DNA of 64,000 nt from Microbispora hainanensis (GCF_036186745.1 NZ_CP108086.1:6138001-6202000); one strand, 5' to 3'; shown: positions 8,001 to 17,132, counted from the first letter of the stretch. Numbers and translations are program-made. Notes: generated by a model not told the origin, from the letters alone.

Positions 8001-9242
8001 GTGGCGACGGTAGTGCTGCTGGGAACGCTGGACACCAAGACCGAGGAGTACCTCTGGGTCCGTGACCGGCTGCGAGAGGCGGGCTGCGACGTGCTCCTGG
8101 TGAACGTGGGCACCTTCGCCGCCGGGGCGGAGCACGCCGACGTCGGCGCGGACGAGGTGGCCCGGGCGGCGGGCGCCGACCTCGACGGGCTCCGCGCCGG
8201 CCGCGACCGCGGCGCCGCGATGGACACGATGGCGACCGGCGCCGCCGTGGTCGTCCGCCGGCTGTACGACGAGGGCCGCCTCGACGGCCTGCTCGCGATC
8301 GGCGGCTCCGGTGGCTCGTCGGTCGCGGCCCGGGCGCTGCAGACCCTGCCCGTCGGTGTGCCCAAGCTGCTGGTCTCGACCATGGCCTCGGGCGACGTCC
8401 GCCCGTACGTCGGAGACGTGGACGTCACGCTCATGTACTCCGTCGTGGACATCTCCGGCATCAACCGGCTCTCGCGGGCGGTGCTCGGCAATGCCGCCGC
8501 CGCCATGGCCGGGATGGCCCAGCGGTACGCCCGGGTCCGTGGCGAGACGGGGACCGGCGACGACCGGAAGCTGATCGGCGCGACGATGTTCGGGCTCACC
8601 ACGCCCGCCGTCGACGAGGCCCGCGACCACCTGACCGCCCTCGGATACGAGGTGCTGGTCTTCCACGCCACGGGGTCCGGCGGGCGGGCGATGGAGGCCC
8701 TCGCCGCCTCCGGCATGCTCGACGGCGTGCTCGACCTGACCACCACCGAGCTGGCCGACGATCTCGTCGGCGGCGTCCTCACCGCGGGACCGGACCGGCT
8801 GGAGGCGGCAGGGCGGGCCGGCATCCCGCAGGTGGTCAGCGTCGGCGCGCTCGACATGGTCAACTTCGGGCCCCGGGACACGGTGCCGGAGAAGTTCGCG
8901 GACCGGAAGTTCCTGGTGCACAACCCCACGGTCACCCTCATGCGGACGACCCGCGAGGAGATGGCCGAGCTGGGCGCCAGGATCGGCGGCAAGCTCGGCC
9001 GCGCCACCGGGCCGGTGGAGGTCTTCCTGCCGCTTAAGGGCGTCTCGGGGATCGACGTCGAAGGCGGGCCCTTCGCCGACCCCGACGCCGACGCCGCCTG
9101 CTTCACCGCGCTGCGGGACGCCCTGAAGGACACCGGCGTCCCCGTCCACGACGTGGACGCCGCCATCAACGACCCGGGATTCGGCCGGGCCGCGGCGGAA
9201 GCGCTGCACCGCCTCATCCGTGCGTCCGACTCCGCACGCTGA
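8001..9242 (+). CDS. Tm-1-like ATP-binding domain protein (UPF0261)
   Basis: 413 residues from GTG with AGGAGG 5 bp upstream. The N-terminus [21 protein letters not shown] is typical of UPF0261/Tm-1-like N domains, and [19 protein letters not shown] looks like a nucleotide- or phosphate-binding loop. The family is named for the plant Tm-1 protein, in which this domain and a TIM-barrel domain (encoded by the next gene here) are fused. The bacterial biochemical role is unknown. The adjacent MocR regulator hints at an amino-acid or PLP-linked substrate; that is inference. Confidence 0.85.
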   Translation: MATVVLLGTLDTKTEEYLWVRDRLREAGCDVLLVNVGTFAAGAEHADVGADEVARAAGADLDGLRAGRDRGAAMDTMATGAAVVVRRLYDEGRLDGLLAIGGSGGSSVAARALQTLPVGVPKLLVSTMASGDVRPYVGDVDVTLMYSVVDISGINRLSRAVLGNAAAAMAGMAQRYARVRGETGTGDDRKLIGATMFGLTTPAVDEARDHLTALGYEVLVFHATGSGGRAMEALAASGMLDGVLDLTTTELADDLVGGVLTAGPDRLEAAGRAGIPQVVSVGALDMVNFGPRDTVPEKFADRKFLVHNPTVTLMRTTREEMAELGARIGGKLGRATGPVEVFLPLKGVSGIDVEGGPFADPDADAACFTALRDALKDTGVPVHDVDAAINDPGFGRAAAEALHRLIRASDSAR

Positions 9243-9255
9243 ACTGGAGACTGAG

Positions 9256-10086
9256 ATGAACCGCGAGACAGCTCTCGAACGCCTGCGCGCCACCGTACGG
9301 GCCGGCCGGCCCATCATCGGCGCGGGCGCGGGCACCGGCCTGTCGGCCAAGGCCGCCGAGGCGGGCGGGGCCGACCTGCTCATCATCTACAACTCGGGCC
9401 GCTATCGCATGGCCGGTCGCGGGTCGCTCGCCGGGTTGCTGCCGTACGGCGACGCCAACGCGATCGTCGTCGACATGGCGAGGGAGGTCCTGCCGGTCGT
9501 CCGCGACACCCCCGTGCTGGCCGGGGTATGCGGCACCGACCCGTTCCGGCTCATGGGCCCGTTTCTCGACCAGCTCAAGGCGATGGGCTTCGCCGGCGTG
9601 CAGAACTTCCCCACCGTGGGGCTGTACGACGGCAAGTTCCGGCAGAACCTCGAAGAGACCGGGATGGGATACCGGCTGGAGGTGGAGATGATCAGGGAGG
9701 CGCGGCGGCGTGACCTGCTCACCGCCCCCTACGTCTTCGACGCGGAGCAGGCGGCGGCGATGACCGAGGCCGGAGCCGATGTTCTCGTGCCCCACGTCGG
9801 GCTGACCACGAGCGGCAGCATCGGCGCGGAGACCGCCCTCACCCTCGACGAGGCCGCCGCCGCGGTGCAGGAGATGCGCGACGCCGCCGTCGCGGTGAAC
9901 CCCGACGTCATCGTGCTGTGCCACGGCGGCCCCATCGCCGAGCCGCAGGACGCCCAGTTCGTGCTCGATCACACGAACGGGATCGCGGGTTTCTTCGGGG
10001 CGTCGTCGATGGAACGCCTGCCCACGGAGAAGGCGATCGCCGCCCAGGCGACCGAGTTCAAGAGCCTGCGGCTCGGTCCCGCCTGA
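9256..10086 (+). CDS. PEP-hydrolase-like TIM-barrel protein (Tm-1 C-domain family)
   Basis: 276 residues. The sequence carries the family signature [22 protein letters not shown], then [27 protein letters not shown] and [11 protein letters not shown], matching the phosphoenolpyruvate-hydrolase/Tm-1 TIM-barrel family. It starts 13 bp after the UPF0261 gene, so the two are co-expressed and probably act together as the two halves of a Tm-1-like protein. The substrate is unknown. The weak ribosome site (TGGAGA) suggests partial dependence on upstream translation. Confidence 0.85.
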   Translation: MNRETALERLRATVRAGRPIIGAGAGTGLSAKAAEAGGADLLIIYNSGRYRMAGRGSLAGLLPYGDANAIVVDMAREVLPVVRDTPVLAGVCGTDPFRLMGPFLDQLKAMGFAGVQNFPTVGLYDGKFRQNLEETGMGYRLEVEMIREARRRDLLTAPYVFDAEQAAAMTEAGADVLVPHVGLTTSGSIGAETALTLDEAAAAVQEMRDAAVAVNPDVIVLCHGGPIAEPQDAQFVLDHTNGIAGFFGASSMERLPTEKAIAAQATEFKSLRLGPA

Positions 10087-10090
10087 CCCG

Positions 10091-10140
10091 GCCCTCACTC
10101 GGCCTCACTCGGCCTCATTCCGCTTCACTCGGTCTCACTC
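10091..10140. repeat. Five degenerate 10-bp tandem copies after the Tm-1-like pair
   Basis: The unit GGCCTCACTC occurs five times with 0-3 differences. It begins 4 bp after the stop codon and ends before a terminator-like hairpin. Confidence 0.85.
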
Positions 10141-10148
10141 CGCTCCCG

Positions 10149-10188
10149 GTCAGCGGGATTCGCCGGATCGCCGGCGGGTCCCGCTGAC
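10149..10188 (+). terminator. Hairpin after the Tm-1-like operon
   Basis: A 10-bp outer stem, GTCAGCGGGA (10149-10158) with TCCCGCTGAC (10179-10188), encloses a second inverted pair CCGG...CCGG. It separates the Tm-1-like unit from the next operon. Confidence 0.65.
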
Positions 10189-10238
10189 TAACGTCTGGAC
10201 AGCGTGCAGACCGGCGTGCAGACCGGTGTGGAGGACCG

Positions 10239-11183
10239 ATGACCGCCTACGAGGACTTCGCCGGACGGGAGATCCTTCCCCCGCAGGAGGGGCCCGACCC
10301 GGTGAACGCGCCCATGATCCGGCACTGGGCCGAGGCGATGGGCGACCGCAACCCGATCTACCTCGACGAGGACGCCGCCCGCGCGACCGGCCGCACCGGG
10401 ATCGTCGCGCCCGCGTCGATGACCCAGGCGTGGACGATGCGCGGGTACGCCCGGGCTCCCGATGGGGGAGGCGCCGGCGGAGCGCCGGGGGCCGAGGAGC
10501 TGTACGCGCTGCTGGAGAAGGACGGCTACACCTCGGTGGTGGCCACCGACTCGGAGTTCGAGTTCCACCGCGAGCTGGTGGTCGGCGACCGGGTGAGCGT
10601 CCGCGAGGTGGTGGAGTCGATCTCCCCGGAGAAGAGCACCGCGCTGGGCGCCGGCCGGTTCGTGACGACGGTCCGCACCTACACCGACCAGCACGGCGAG
10701 GTCGTCGCCGTCCAGCGCTGGCGCCTGCTGTGGTTCCGGCCGAAGGCGTCCTCCCCTGGCGAGCGGGCCCCGAAGGCGTCGCGGCCGCGGCCGGTGATCA
10801 ACCGCGACAACGCGTTCTGGTTCGAGGCGGCGCGCGAGCACCGGCTGGTGATCCAGCGCTGCGCCGGGTGCGGGACGCTGCGCCATCCGCCCGGCCCCTG
10901 CTGCCCGCACTGCGGCTCGTTCGAGTGGGACACCGCCGAGGCGTCGGGCCGCGGGCAGGTCTACAGCTTCGTGGTCAACCATCACCCCCGCCACCCGGCG
11001 TTCGGCTATCCGCTGATCGTCGCGCTCGTGGAGCTGGAGGAGGGCACACGGCTCGTCACCGACCTCATCGGCGTGGAGCCGGGGGAGGTCGAGATCGGCA
11101 TGCCCGTCGTCCTCGACTGGCTGGACGCCGATCCCGGCCTGTCGCTTCCCGTGTTCCGCCCGCAGCTCGGGGACGTGTCATGA
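10239..11183 (+). CDS. chsH2: ChsH2-like bifunctional MaoC dehydratase/DUF35 protein
   Basis: 314 residues (M. tuberculosis ChsH2 is ~311). The N-terminal half is a MaoC hot-dog fold; the C-terminal half is a DUF35 module with a rubredoxin-like zinc ribbon (CAGCGTLRHPPGPCCPHCGS) and an OB fold. In cholesterol degradation ChsH2 pairs with ChsH1 as the enoyl-CoA hydratase for the shortened side chain, while its DUF35 part binds the Ltp2 aldolase. The next two genes are exactly those partners in the same order. The cluster lacks the acyl-CoA dehydrogenase genes and Cyp125 of the mycobacterial igr operon, so the substrate may be another steroid or a different branched acyl-CoA. Confidence 0.82.
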   Translation: MTAYEDFAGREILPPQEGPDPVNAPMIRHWAEAMGDRNPIYLDEDAARATGRTGIVAPASMTQAWTMRGYARAPDGGGAGGAPGAEELYALLEKDGYTSVVATDSEFEFHRELVVGDRVSVREVVESISPEKSTALGAGRFVTTVRTYTDQHGEVVAVQRWRLLWFRPKASSPGERAPKASRPRPVINRDNAFWFEAAREHRLVIQRCAGCGTLRHPPGPCCPHCGSFEWDTAEASGRGQVYSFVVNHHPRHPAFGYPLIVALVELEEGTRLVTDLIGVEPGEVEIGMPVVLDWLDADPGLSLPVFRPQLGDVS

Positions 11184-11605
11184 ACGGGCGGACGTACGAG
11201 GAGGTGGCGGTGGGGGAGGAGCTGCCCGCGCTGCCGATCCCGCTGACCCGCACGCTCATCGTGGCGACCGCGATCGCCAGTCGCGACTACCAGGACGTCC
11301 ATCACGACCCCGGCCTCGCGGCCGAGCGCGGGTCGAAGGACATCTTCATGAACATCCTCACCACCAACGGCCTGGTCGACCGGTACGTCACGGAATGGGC
11401 GGGCCCGGCCGCCGTCGTCAAGGCCATCAAGATCCGGCTCGGCGTGCCCAACTACCCGGGCGACACGATGACACTGACCGGCACGGTCACCGCCAAGCAC
11501 GACGACGACCACCGGGTCGAGATCGCCGTACGCGGCGAGAACGGCCTGGGCGCCCACGTCACCGGCACCGTCGCCGTACGGCTTCCCGCGAAGGACGTGA
11601 CATGA
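11180..11605 (+). CDS. chsH1: ChsH1-like MaoC dehydratase subunit
   Basis: 141 residues; a single MaoC hot-dog domain. The motif SRDYQDVHHDPGLAAERGSKDIFMN holds the hydratase-type Asp/His pair that the N-terminal domain of ChsH2 lacks in characterised complexes. It overlaps both neighbours by ATGA, consistent with a stoichiometric heteromer. It is predicted to hydrate an alpha,beta-unsaturated acyl-CoA together with the ChsH2-like protein. Confidence 0.82.
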   Translation: MNGRTYEEVAVGEELPALPIPLTRTLIVATAIASRDYQDVHHDPGLAAERGSKDIFMNILTTNGLVDRYVTEWAGPAAVVKAIKIRLGVPNYPGDTMTLTGTVTAKHDDDHRVEIAVRGENGLGAHVTGTVAVRLPAKDVT

Positions 11606-12777
11606 GCGGCTTTTCGGGCGCGGCGGCGATCGCCGGCATCGGGGCCACCGAGTTCTCCAAGGACTCCGGCCGCAGCGAGCTCCGGCTCGCCTGCGAGGCC
11701 GTGCTCGCGGCTCTCGCCGACGCCGGCCTGAAGCCGTCCGACGTGGACGGGATGGTGACGTTCACCGCCGACACCAACGCCGAGATCCACGTCGCCCGTG
11801 CCACCGGCATGGGCGACCTGACGTTCTTCTCGCGCATCCCGCACGGCGGCGGCGCGGCCTGCGGCACCGTCCAGCAGGCGGCGCTGGCCGTCGCGTCCGG
11901 CGTCGCCGGCGTCGTGGTCTGCTACCGGGCCTTCAACGAGCGCTCCGGGTTGCGCTACGGCCTCGGCCAGGCGGGCGACCCGGCCGACACGGGGGCCGAG
12001 GGCGCGGCGTACGCGTGGCTCACCCCGTTCGGCCTGTCGACGCCCGCCCAGTGGGTGGCCATGTTCGCCCGCCGCTACATGCACGAGTACGGCGCGACCA
12101 GCGAGGACTTCGGCCGGGTGGCCGTGGTCGACAGGACGCACGCCGCGACCAATCCGGCGGCCTGGTTCTACCGGCGGCCCATCACGCTCGAAGACCACCA
12201 GGCGTCGCGCTGGATCGCCGAGCCGCTGCACCTGCTCGACTGCTGCCAGGAGACCGACGGCGGGCAGGCGCTGGTCGTGGTCTCGGCCGAGCGGGCGCGC
12301 GACCTGCGGCACCCGCCCGCCGTCATCCTCGGCGCGGCCCAGGGCTCCGGCGACGACCAGCACATGATGACGAGCTACTACCGTCCCCGCATCACCGGCA
12401 TCCCCGAGATGGGGCTGGTCGGGCGGCAGTTGTACGCGCAGAGCGGCCTCGGCCCCGCCGACATGGACGCGGCGATCCTGTACGACCACTTCACGCCGCT
12501 GGTGCTGCCGCAACTGGAGGAGCTGGGTTTCTGCGCCCCCGGCGAGGCCAAGGACTTCGTGGCCGAGGGCAACCTGGAGCTCGGCGGGCGGCTGCCGTTC
12601 AACACCCACGGCGGCCAGCTCGGCGAGGCGTACCTGCACGGCATGAACGGCATCGCCGAGGCGGTGCGGCTGGTGCGGGGCACCAGCGTCAACCAGCCCG
12701 AAGGCGTGCGCAACGTGATCGTGACCGCCGGCACCGGCGTGCCCACCAGCGGCCTGGTCCTCGGGACGGACCGGTGA
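11602..12777 (+). CDS. ltp2: Ltp2-like thiolase-fold aldolase/lipid-transfer protein
   Basis: 391 residues with the SCP-x/Ltp thiolase fold: IAGIGATEFSKDSGRSE at the start, GGAACGTVQQAALAVASG in the middle, and a C-terminal NTHGGQLGEAYLHGMNGIAEA segment. Ltp2 cleaves the 17-hydroxy-propionyl-CoA side chain of steroids by retro-aldol reaction and needs the DUF35 domain of ChsH2. It overlaps the MaoC gene by ATGA and ends the operon. The alternative is a generic 'lipid-transfer protein' acting on a non-steroid substrate. Confidence 0.8.
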   Translation: MSGFSGAAAIAGIGATEFSKDSGRSELRLACEAVLAALADAGLKPSDVDGMVTFTADTNAEIHVARATGMGDLTFFSRIPHGGGAACGTVQQAALAVASGVAGVVVCYRAFNERSGLRYGLGQAGDPADTGAEGAAYAWLTPFGLSTPAQWVAMFARRYMHEYGATSEDFGRVAVVDRTHAATNPAAWFYRRPITLEDHQASRWIAEPLHLLDCCQETDGGQALVVVSAERARDLRHPPAVILGAAQGSGDDQHMMTSYYRPRITGIPEMGLVGRQLYAQSGLGPADMDAAILYDHFTPLVLPQLEELGFCAPGEAKDFVAEGNLELGGRLPFNTHGGQLGEAYLHGMNGIAEAVRLVRGTSVNQPEGVRNVIVTAGTGVPTSGLVLGTDR

Positions 12778-12959
12778 ACACCCGCAGCCGGCCGCCCCGC
12801 GCTAAAGGATAGGGGCGCCGAAGTTCCACGAGGGAAATTCACTCCCGTCAGTTCCGCTTCGATGACGGCGATTTTCACGCGCAGTTCTTGCCCTGTTTTC
12901 GGCGGGCCCATATCCCGGGGGTGACGTGAGAGCGTTTCCCGAATGGTCAAAGCCGAATC

Positions 12960-12988
12960 TTGACCGGCGCGGAGCGCAAACCTAGCCT
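12960..12988 (+). promoter_or_regulatory. Candidate sigma-70 promoter of the condensation-domain gene
   Basis: TTGACC (12960-12965) and TAGCCT (12983-12988) are separated by 17 bp, about 50 bp before the ATG at 13039, which has AAAGGAG upstream. The rest of the 261-bp gap 12778-13038 shows no gene. Confidence 0.5.
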
Positions 12989-13038
12989 TCGTTGGAGCGT
13001 TTCCGGATCCACCCGCCCGCGTTCGATAAAGGAGAGCC

Positions 13039-14227
13039 ATGCGGCTTTCTGCGGACTTCGCCGCCGATCGTTCCGGAACGGCGGAGCTCGCATGGGGGCA
13101 GCGGGACATCTGGGAGGCCATCCAGAAGGTCGGGCCGGACAGCGCGCATTATTTCAACGTGCCCCGGCTCCTCGCCGTCCCGGGCGCGGGCGGCCCGCGC
13201 AGTCCCCGGGCCGTGGCGGCCGCCCTGGCGCAGGTGATGGGCCGGCACGACGCCCTGCGATCGCTCGTACGGCTCGGCGCGGAGGGGCCGTACCAGGAGG
13301 TGGCGGCGGCCGGGACCCTGCCGATCGAGACGGTCGAGGTGGCACGCGACGCCGCGGACGGCGCGGCGGCGGACCTCGTCGCCTGCCTGGCCGGCCGCTC
13401 GTTCGGCGACGGCGAGCAGCCGCTGCGCGCCGGTCTCGTCGTCTGCGACGGCGCCGCCACACATGTGGCGCTGGTGCTCAACCACGTCGTCGCGGACTGG
13501 CACGCGGCCGACGTCGTGGTTCGCGCAGTGGGAGACGCTGCTCCGCACACCGTGCCGTCCGCCATGTTCCCGGAAGCGGCCGGAGCGGGCGCGACGCCGC
13601 GATACGCGCGGGCCGTGCTGTCGTCGCCCCGGCTCAACCGCGCCGGCCAGGTGCTGGCCCGCCGCGCCGGCGTCAGCACCGCCACCGTCCTGCTCGTGGC
13701 GGTCGCCATGCTGCTGCGCGAGCTGACCGGCCACGAGGTGTGCGCGATCACCCCGATCGTGCACAACCGCTTCAACGACCGGAGCCGGGACCTGGTCACC
13801 AGCCTCAACCAGTTGGGGTTGTTCACCCTCGGGCCCTGCGAGAGCCTTCCCGAGACCCTCGTGAGCGCCTATCCGGCGGTTCTCGCGTCCTACCGGCGGG
13901 CCCGTTTCGACTCGCTGGCCCTGAACGCGATGATCGACCGGATGAGCGCCGACCGGGGGGTCCCCATGTTCCCGTCGTGCTGTTTCAACGACCTGCGCCC
14001 CGGCGAGGACCCGTGTGTCGGCGGCGGCGCGGACGGGGAGTCCGAGCTGGAGTGTCCCCGGCACCGACAAGCGCAGCTGCGACTTCTGCGTGGCCCTGAT
14101 GCGCTGGAAGGGCACGCTCGGGGTGGAGCTGAACGCCGACACCACCCGCCTGCCCGAGAGCGAGATGGCCGCGCTGCTGCACCGGCTGGAGTCCTTCGTG
14201 GTCGGCGCGGCTCAGTCGCTCTCGTAG
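13039..14227 (+). pseudogene. Stand-alone NRPS condensation-domain-like protein with a frameshift
   Basis: The frame from ATG 13039 encodes a chloramphenicol-acetyltransferase-like condensation fold (AWGQRDIWEAI, MGRHDALRSLVRL, LTSLNQLGLFTLGP). Homology-like sequence leaves this frame near 14030-14050 and resumes in the +1 frame as VPGTDKRSCDFCVALMRWKG, then a final helix ending at 14227. The original frame instead runs into Arg/Pro-rich nonsense. The catalytic HHxxxDG motif is degenerate (NHVVADW). It could be a decayed or sequencing-damaged gene; intact relatives would be ~395 residues. No adenylation or carrier domain lies nearby, so this is not an NRPS cluster. Confidence 0.7.
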
Positions 14228-14229
14228 CA

Positions 14230-14280
14230 CCGCCGCCTGATCCCGATCCGGTGGTAGGTGAAGGCCCAGCGGTCGGTGCC
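14230..14280 (-). pseudogene. Remnant of a second DUF222/HNH gene 3' end
   Basis: Positions 14250-14280 match 14345-14375, inside the intact HNH gene, at 30 of 31 bases. The one difference is silent; both copies encode GTDRWAFTYH on the minus strand. After the match the remnant reads on to a separate tail ending near 14230. It is a scrap of a paralogue or a partial duplication downstream of the intact gene; 14281-14312 holds nothing else. Confidence 0.7.
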
Positions 14281-14312
14281 CCCCGTGCGTCGCCCCTCCT
14301 CACTCCCCCGCC

Positions 14313-16667
14313 TCATTCCCGTAGTCGCCGGGCTGTTCCCAGGCGGTGGTAGGTGAAGGCCCAGCGGTCAGTGCCTACGTTGCGGCGGGTGTAGCGCTCG
14401 GGGTGCTGGTAGCGGTCGCGGTTGTGGAACTGGCAGGCCGGGCCGAGGAGCTTCAGGTCGGTCAGGCCGCCGGTGCTCCAGTTGTCGGCGTGGTCGATCT
14501 GGCACATGGTCGCCGGGAGTGGGCAGCCGTCGATCCAGCAGGTGGCGTACCGGGCGTAGATGGCCCGTCGTTGGGCGGGGGTGGCGAGGCGGACCTTGCG
14601 GCCCATGTCGAGGACCTGTCCCTCGGCGTTCATGACGATCCGCACCAGAGTGGAAGTGCGGGCGAGGCGGTGCACGCTGGAGACGGGCAGCACCTGCCCG
14701 GTCGCCGGCAACAACCCCGGCGCCATCCCCACCGACGCCCCCAGCGATGCCACCAGCGCTGGTCCGAGCAGTGCCCCGGGCAGCACGCCTGCCGACGCCC
14801 CCGGCGCTGCTCCCGGTGACGCGCCTTGCGTCGCTCCTTGCGCGGTCTCCGGTGTTCCTCGCCCGGCTCCCGGTGCTGTTCCCGATGCCCTCCCGGGTGG
14901 TGTCTCCGGCTCCGGTCCCGGCCCGCCGGGCGCCGTTCCCGATGGCCCCGGTGCCCCCGGTGCCTGCGTCGCACGCGAGCAGCGCGCCTGGCCGTCGCAC
15001 GGGCACGTGCCCTGGCCATGCCGGCAGTCCCCCGCAGGCCGGGGCCCGGCGTGGGTGTGACGTGGGGAGGCGTCCTCGGGAGGAGGGTCTGGCCGCGCCG
15101 CCTCCGAGGGCGCTATGTCGCAGTCGGCAGAGGCAGTGCTCGCGGTGTCGCGCAGCTCGCGCTCGCTGGGCCGCCGGTCACGGGCCTCGCACTCACCGGG
15201 CCGCCGCTCACCGGCCTCGCGCTCACCGACTCCATAGTCGCGAGACTCCATGTCGCGAAGTCCGGTCGTGGCATCGGTGGAGCCAGGGGCAGGGTCGATG
15301 GCGGAGTCGGCGGCAGGGGCGGTGGCGGGGGCGGTGGCGGGGGCGGCCTCGGCAGTGTCGAACTCGTCTGAGCCATCGGGGGCGTCGGTGCCGCCCGCAT
15401 CATCGTGGTCGCCCATTTCGCCCGAGACGGTGTCGTCACCCTGGCTCGGGTCCTCGGTGCTTCCGGTCTCATTGGGGGCGTAGCCGCCGGTGTCGTCGGC
15501 CTGGGCAGCGTCGAAGTCGTCGGGGTCGTCTGCGCCGCTCGCGTGACCGGGGCCGCTCATCGGGTCGGAGACGGTGTCGTCGGCCTCGCCGTCAGCAAGG
15601 TCGGCGGCGGGGTCGGCGTCGTCGTCGGGGGCAGAGTCGCTGGTGTCGGTGTTGTCGGGGTCGGTGGGGAGGGATTCGGCGCTGACCACGACGAGGAGCT
15701 CGGCGGTGATCTTCTGCTCCAGCAGGGCGATCAGCGCGTCGGCCTGACGTACCGTCAGCGGGCGGTCATCCCCCTGTGCCCTCAGCTTGGCGTACGCCTG
15801 CAACAAGGCCATCAACCGGGCGCCGGCCTCACGCGGCAGGTAGAACTCCCCTTCCACGCCGCCGCCCTTGCCCGGGCGGACCCGCAGGAACCGCCGCCCG
15901 TAATCGGCCCGCTCATCCCGCTCTTCCCCATCGGGGTCCAGCACCGCCCGCAGGTGGCGGCCGGCCTTGGCGACCTCCGCCGCCCCGGCCTTGCTGGCCA
16001 GGTCCACCAAGATCGGCTCCGCCAGGCCGGCCTGCTCGTCGGTTAGTCCGGCGACAGCGGCGCAGATGGCCTCCACCACCCCCGCCGCCAACTCACCCGC
16101 AGCGAACTTCTCCCGCACCTTGGGGAGGCGCGGCAGTTCCGCCCCCAACGTGAGCAGGCGGCCCGCACCGCCCACCGTCATCCCCCCACTGGTGCGCAGC
16201 CAGCAGCGGGTGGAGGCATGCCCATGCTGCCTGGCCTGCCCCGCACGATGCACCCGCCCCACCCGATCGGCCAGCGCACTCGTGATTCGGTCACGGGCGA
16301 ACAGCAACTCCTCCGCCTCGGCCAGGCAGGTATCCACGTCGTCGGGAAGCGGCGTCAGCGCCAGCTCTTGGGCCACCTCACGAACAGACCCCACCACCAC
16401 CCACGACGACCGGCCCTTGCCCTGACCGGCACCGGGGGCGTCATCGCTGGTGCTGCTATCGGCGTCGCCATCAGCGCCAGTGTCGCCCTCGTCCTCGGCA
16501 CGGCTCGCACGCTGCGGGGGCTCGAAGCCGATGATGGGGAAGGGCTCGTGGGCGGATGAACCGTCGGACGACCACAGCGGGGAATTGGCGGTCAACCGAT
16601 CCCACCAGCCGTCGTCGAAACTATTCGCACGACGAGGGCGATCAGGGTCTGGATTGAACAGATCCAT
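14313..16667 (-). CDS. DUF222 / HNH endonuclease-domain protein (13E12-type), copy A
   Basis: 784 residues. Residues ~90-330 are a DUF222 domain (ELALTPLPDDVDTCLAEAEE, CWLRTSGGMTVGGAGRLLTL, VRPGKGGGVEGEFYLPREAG). An Asp/Ala/Pro-rich low-complexity linker of ~330 residues follows. The C-terminal HNH module has CWIDGCPLPATMCQIDHAD, then LGPACQFHNRDRYQHP, with its zinc-type cysteines and catalytic histidine. Families of this kind occur in many near-identical copies in actinobacteria (REP13E12 in Mycobacterium tuberculosis, where one is a phage integration site). Biological function is unknown. A close paralogue in opposite orientation occupies 56276-59110; the folded domains are almost identical and the linkers diverge. 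Confidence 0.88.
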   Translation of the reverse strand: MDLFNPDPDRPRRANSFDDGWWDRLTANSPLWSSDGSSAHEPFPIIGFEPPQRASRAEDEGDTGADGDADSSTSDDAPGAGQGKGRSSWVVVGSVREVAQELALTPLPDDVDTCLAEAEELLFARDRITSALADRVGRVHRAGQARQHGHASTRCWLRTSGGMTVGGAGRLLTLGAELPRLPKVREKFAAGELAAGVVEAICAAVAGLTDEQAGLAEPILVDLASKAGAAEVAKAGRHLRAVLDPDGEERDERADYGRRFLRVRPGKGGGVEGEFYLPREAGARLMALLQAYAKLRAQGDDRPLTVRQADALIALLEQKITAELLVVVSAESLPTDPDNTDTSDSAPDDDADPAADLADGEADDTVSDPMSGPGHASGADDPDDFDAAQADDTGGYAPNETGSTEDPSQGDDTVSGEMGDHDDAGGTDAPDGSDEFDTAEAAPATAPATAPAADSAIDPAPGSTDATTGLRDMESRDYGVGEREAGERRPGECEARDRRPSERELRDTASTASADCDIAPSEAARPDPPPEDASPRHTHAGPRPAGDCRHGQGTCPCDGQARCSRATQAPGAPGPSGTAPGGPGPEPETPPGRASGTAPGAGRGTPETAQGATQGASPGAAPGASAGVLPGALLGPALVASLGASVGMAPGLLPATGQVLPVSSVHRLARTSTLVRIVMNAEGQVLDMGRKVRLATPAQRRAIYARYATCWIDGCPLPATMCQIDHADNWSTGGLTDLKLLGPACQFHNRDRYQHPERYTRRNVGTDRWAFTYHRLGTARRLRE

Positions 16668-16688
16668 CTCGCCCTCCTCAAGTCATTC

Positions 16689-16732
16689 GAAAACTTGTAT
16701 TAATTCTCTCACCTCTTTTCCGTGAGTGGCAA
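16689..16732 (-). promoter_or_regulatory. Conserved promoter of HNH copy A
   Basis: On the minus strand TTGCCA (16727-16732) and GAGAAT (16703-16708) are 18 bp apart. The 22 bases 16689-16710 are identical to 56233-56254 before copy B, so the promoter/leader was duplicated with the gene. Confidence 0.6.
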
Positions 16733-16874
16733 CTCGCCGAGGGGCTAAGTTGGAGCTTCAGGCGGGTCATGAAAGCCGCAAAGCGCGCCTGCGGGACATT
16801 CGCATAAGCACGTACGGGACATAAGGCGGCAGGCAGGAAATCGAGCAGGGCATGGACCGGCCCGAAAGGCTCGT

Positions 16875-16961
16875 AAGGCAGAAAAGGCAGAAAAGGCAGA
16901 AAAGGCAGAAAAGGCAGAAAAGGCAGAAAAGGCAGAAAAGGCAGAAAAGGCAGAAAAGGCC
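16875..16961. repeat. Nine-copy 9-bp tandem repeat in a 400-bp non-coding gap
   Basis: The unit GAAAAGGCA is repeated about nine times without change, then degenerates. The rest of 16733-17132 contains a second low-complexity stretch of CGTACGGCC/CGCATCCGCCTC units (17025-17100). A minus-strand open frame crosses both repeats but has only repeat composition, so I see no credible gene here. Confidence 0.85.
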
Positions 16962-17132
16962 GGACGAGCGCCGGGCGGGGGCGTTTCCATCCTGAAGTGT
17001 GCCGACGGACCCGGCCGCCGCCCCCGCATCCGCCTCCGCGTACGGCCCTGCGTACGGCCTCGCATCCGCCTCCGCGTACGGCCCCGCGTACCGCCCCGCG
17101 TGCGCGACTGGGTGAGGCTCATGGGCGCGGGA

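Noticed and set aside
13039-14227. Nonribosomal peptide biosynthesis cluster
   Set aside because: Only a lone, frame-broken condensation-like domain is present; no adenylation or carrier domains or tailoring genes are nearby.
14313-16667. Insertion sequence or transposase reading of the HNH gene
   Set aside because: No terminal inverted repeats or target duplication were found at either copy, and DUF222/HNH proteins are not transposases.
16875-16961. Possible CRISPR-like array
   Set aside because: The 9-bp units are contiguous with no unique spacers, and no cas genes are present.
16745-17122. Minus-strand frame of 125 codons with repeated Ala-Phe-Ser
   Set aside because: Its composition comes entirely from the 9-bp and CGTACGG-type repeats; no start signal or family motif was seen.
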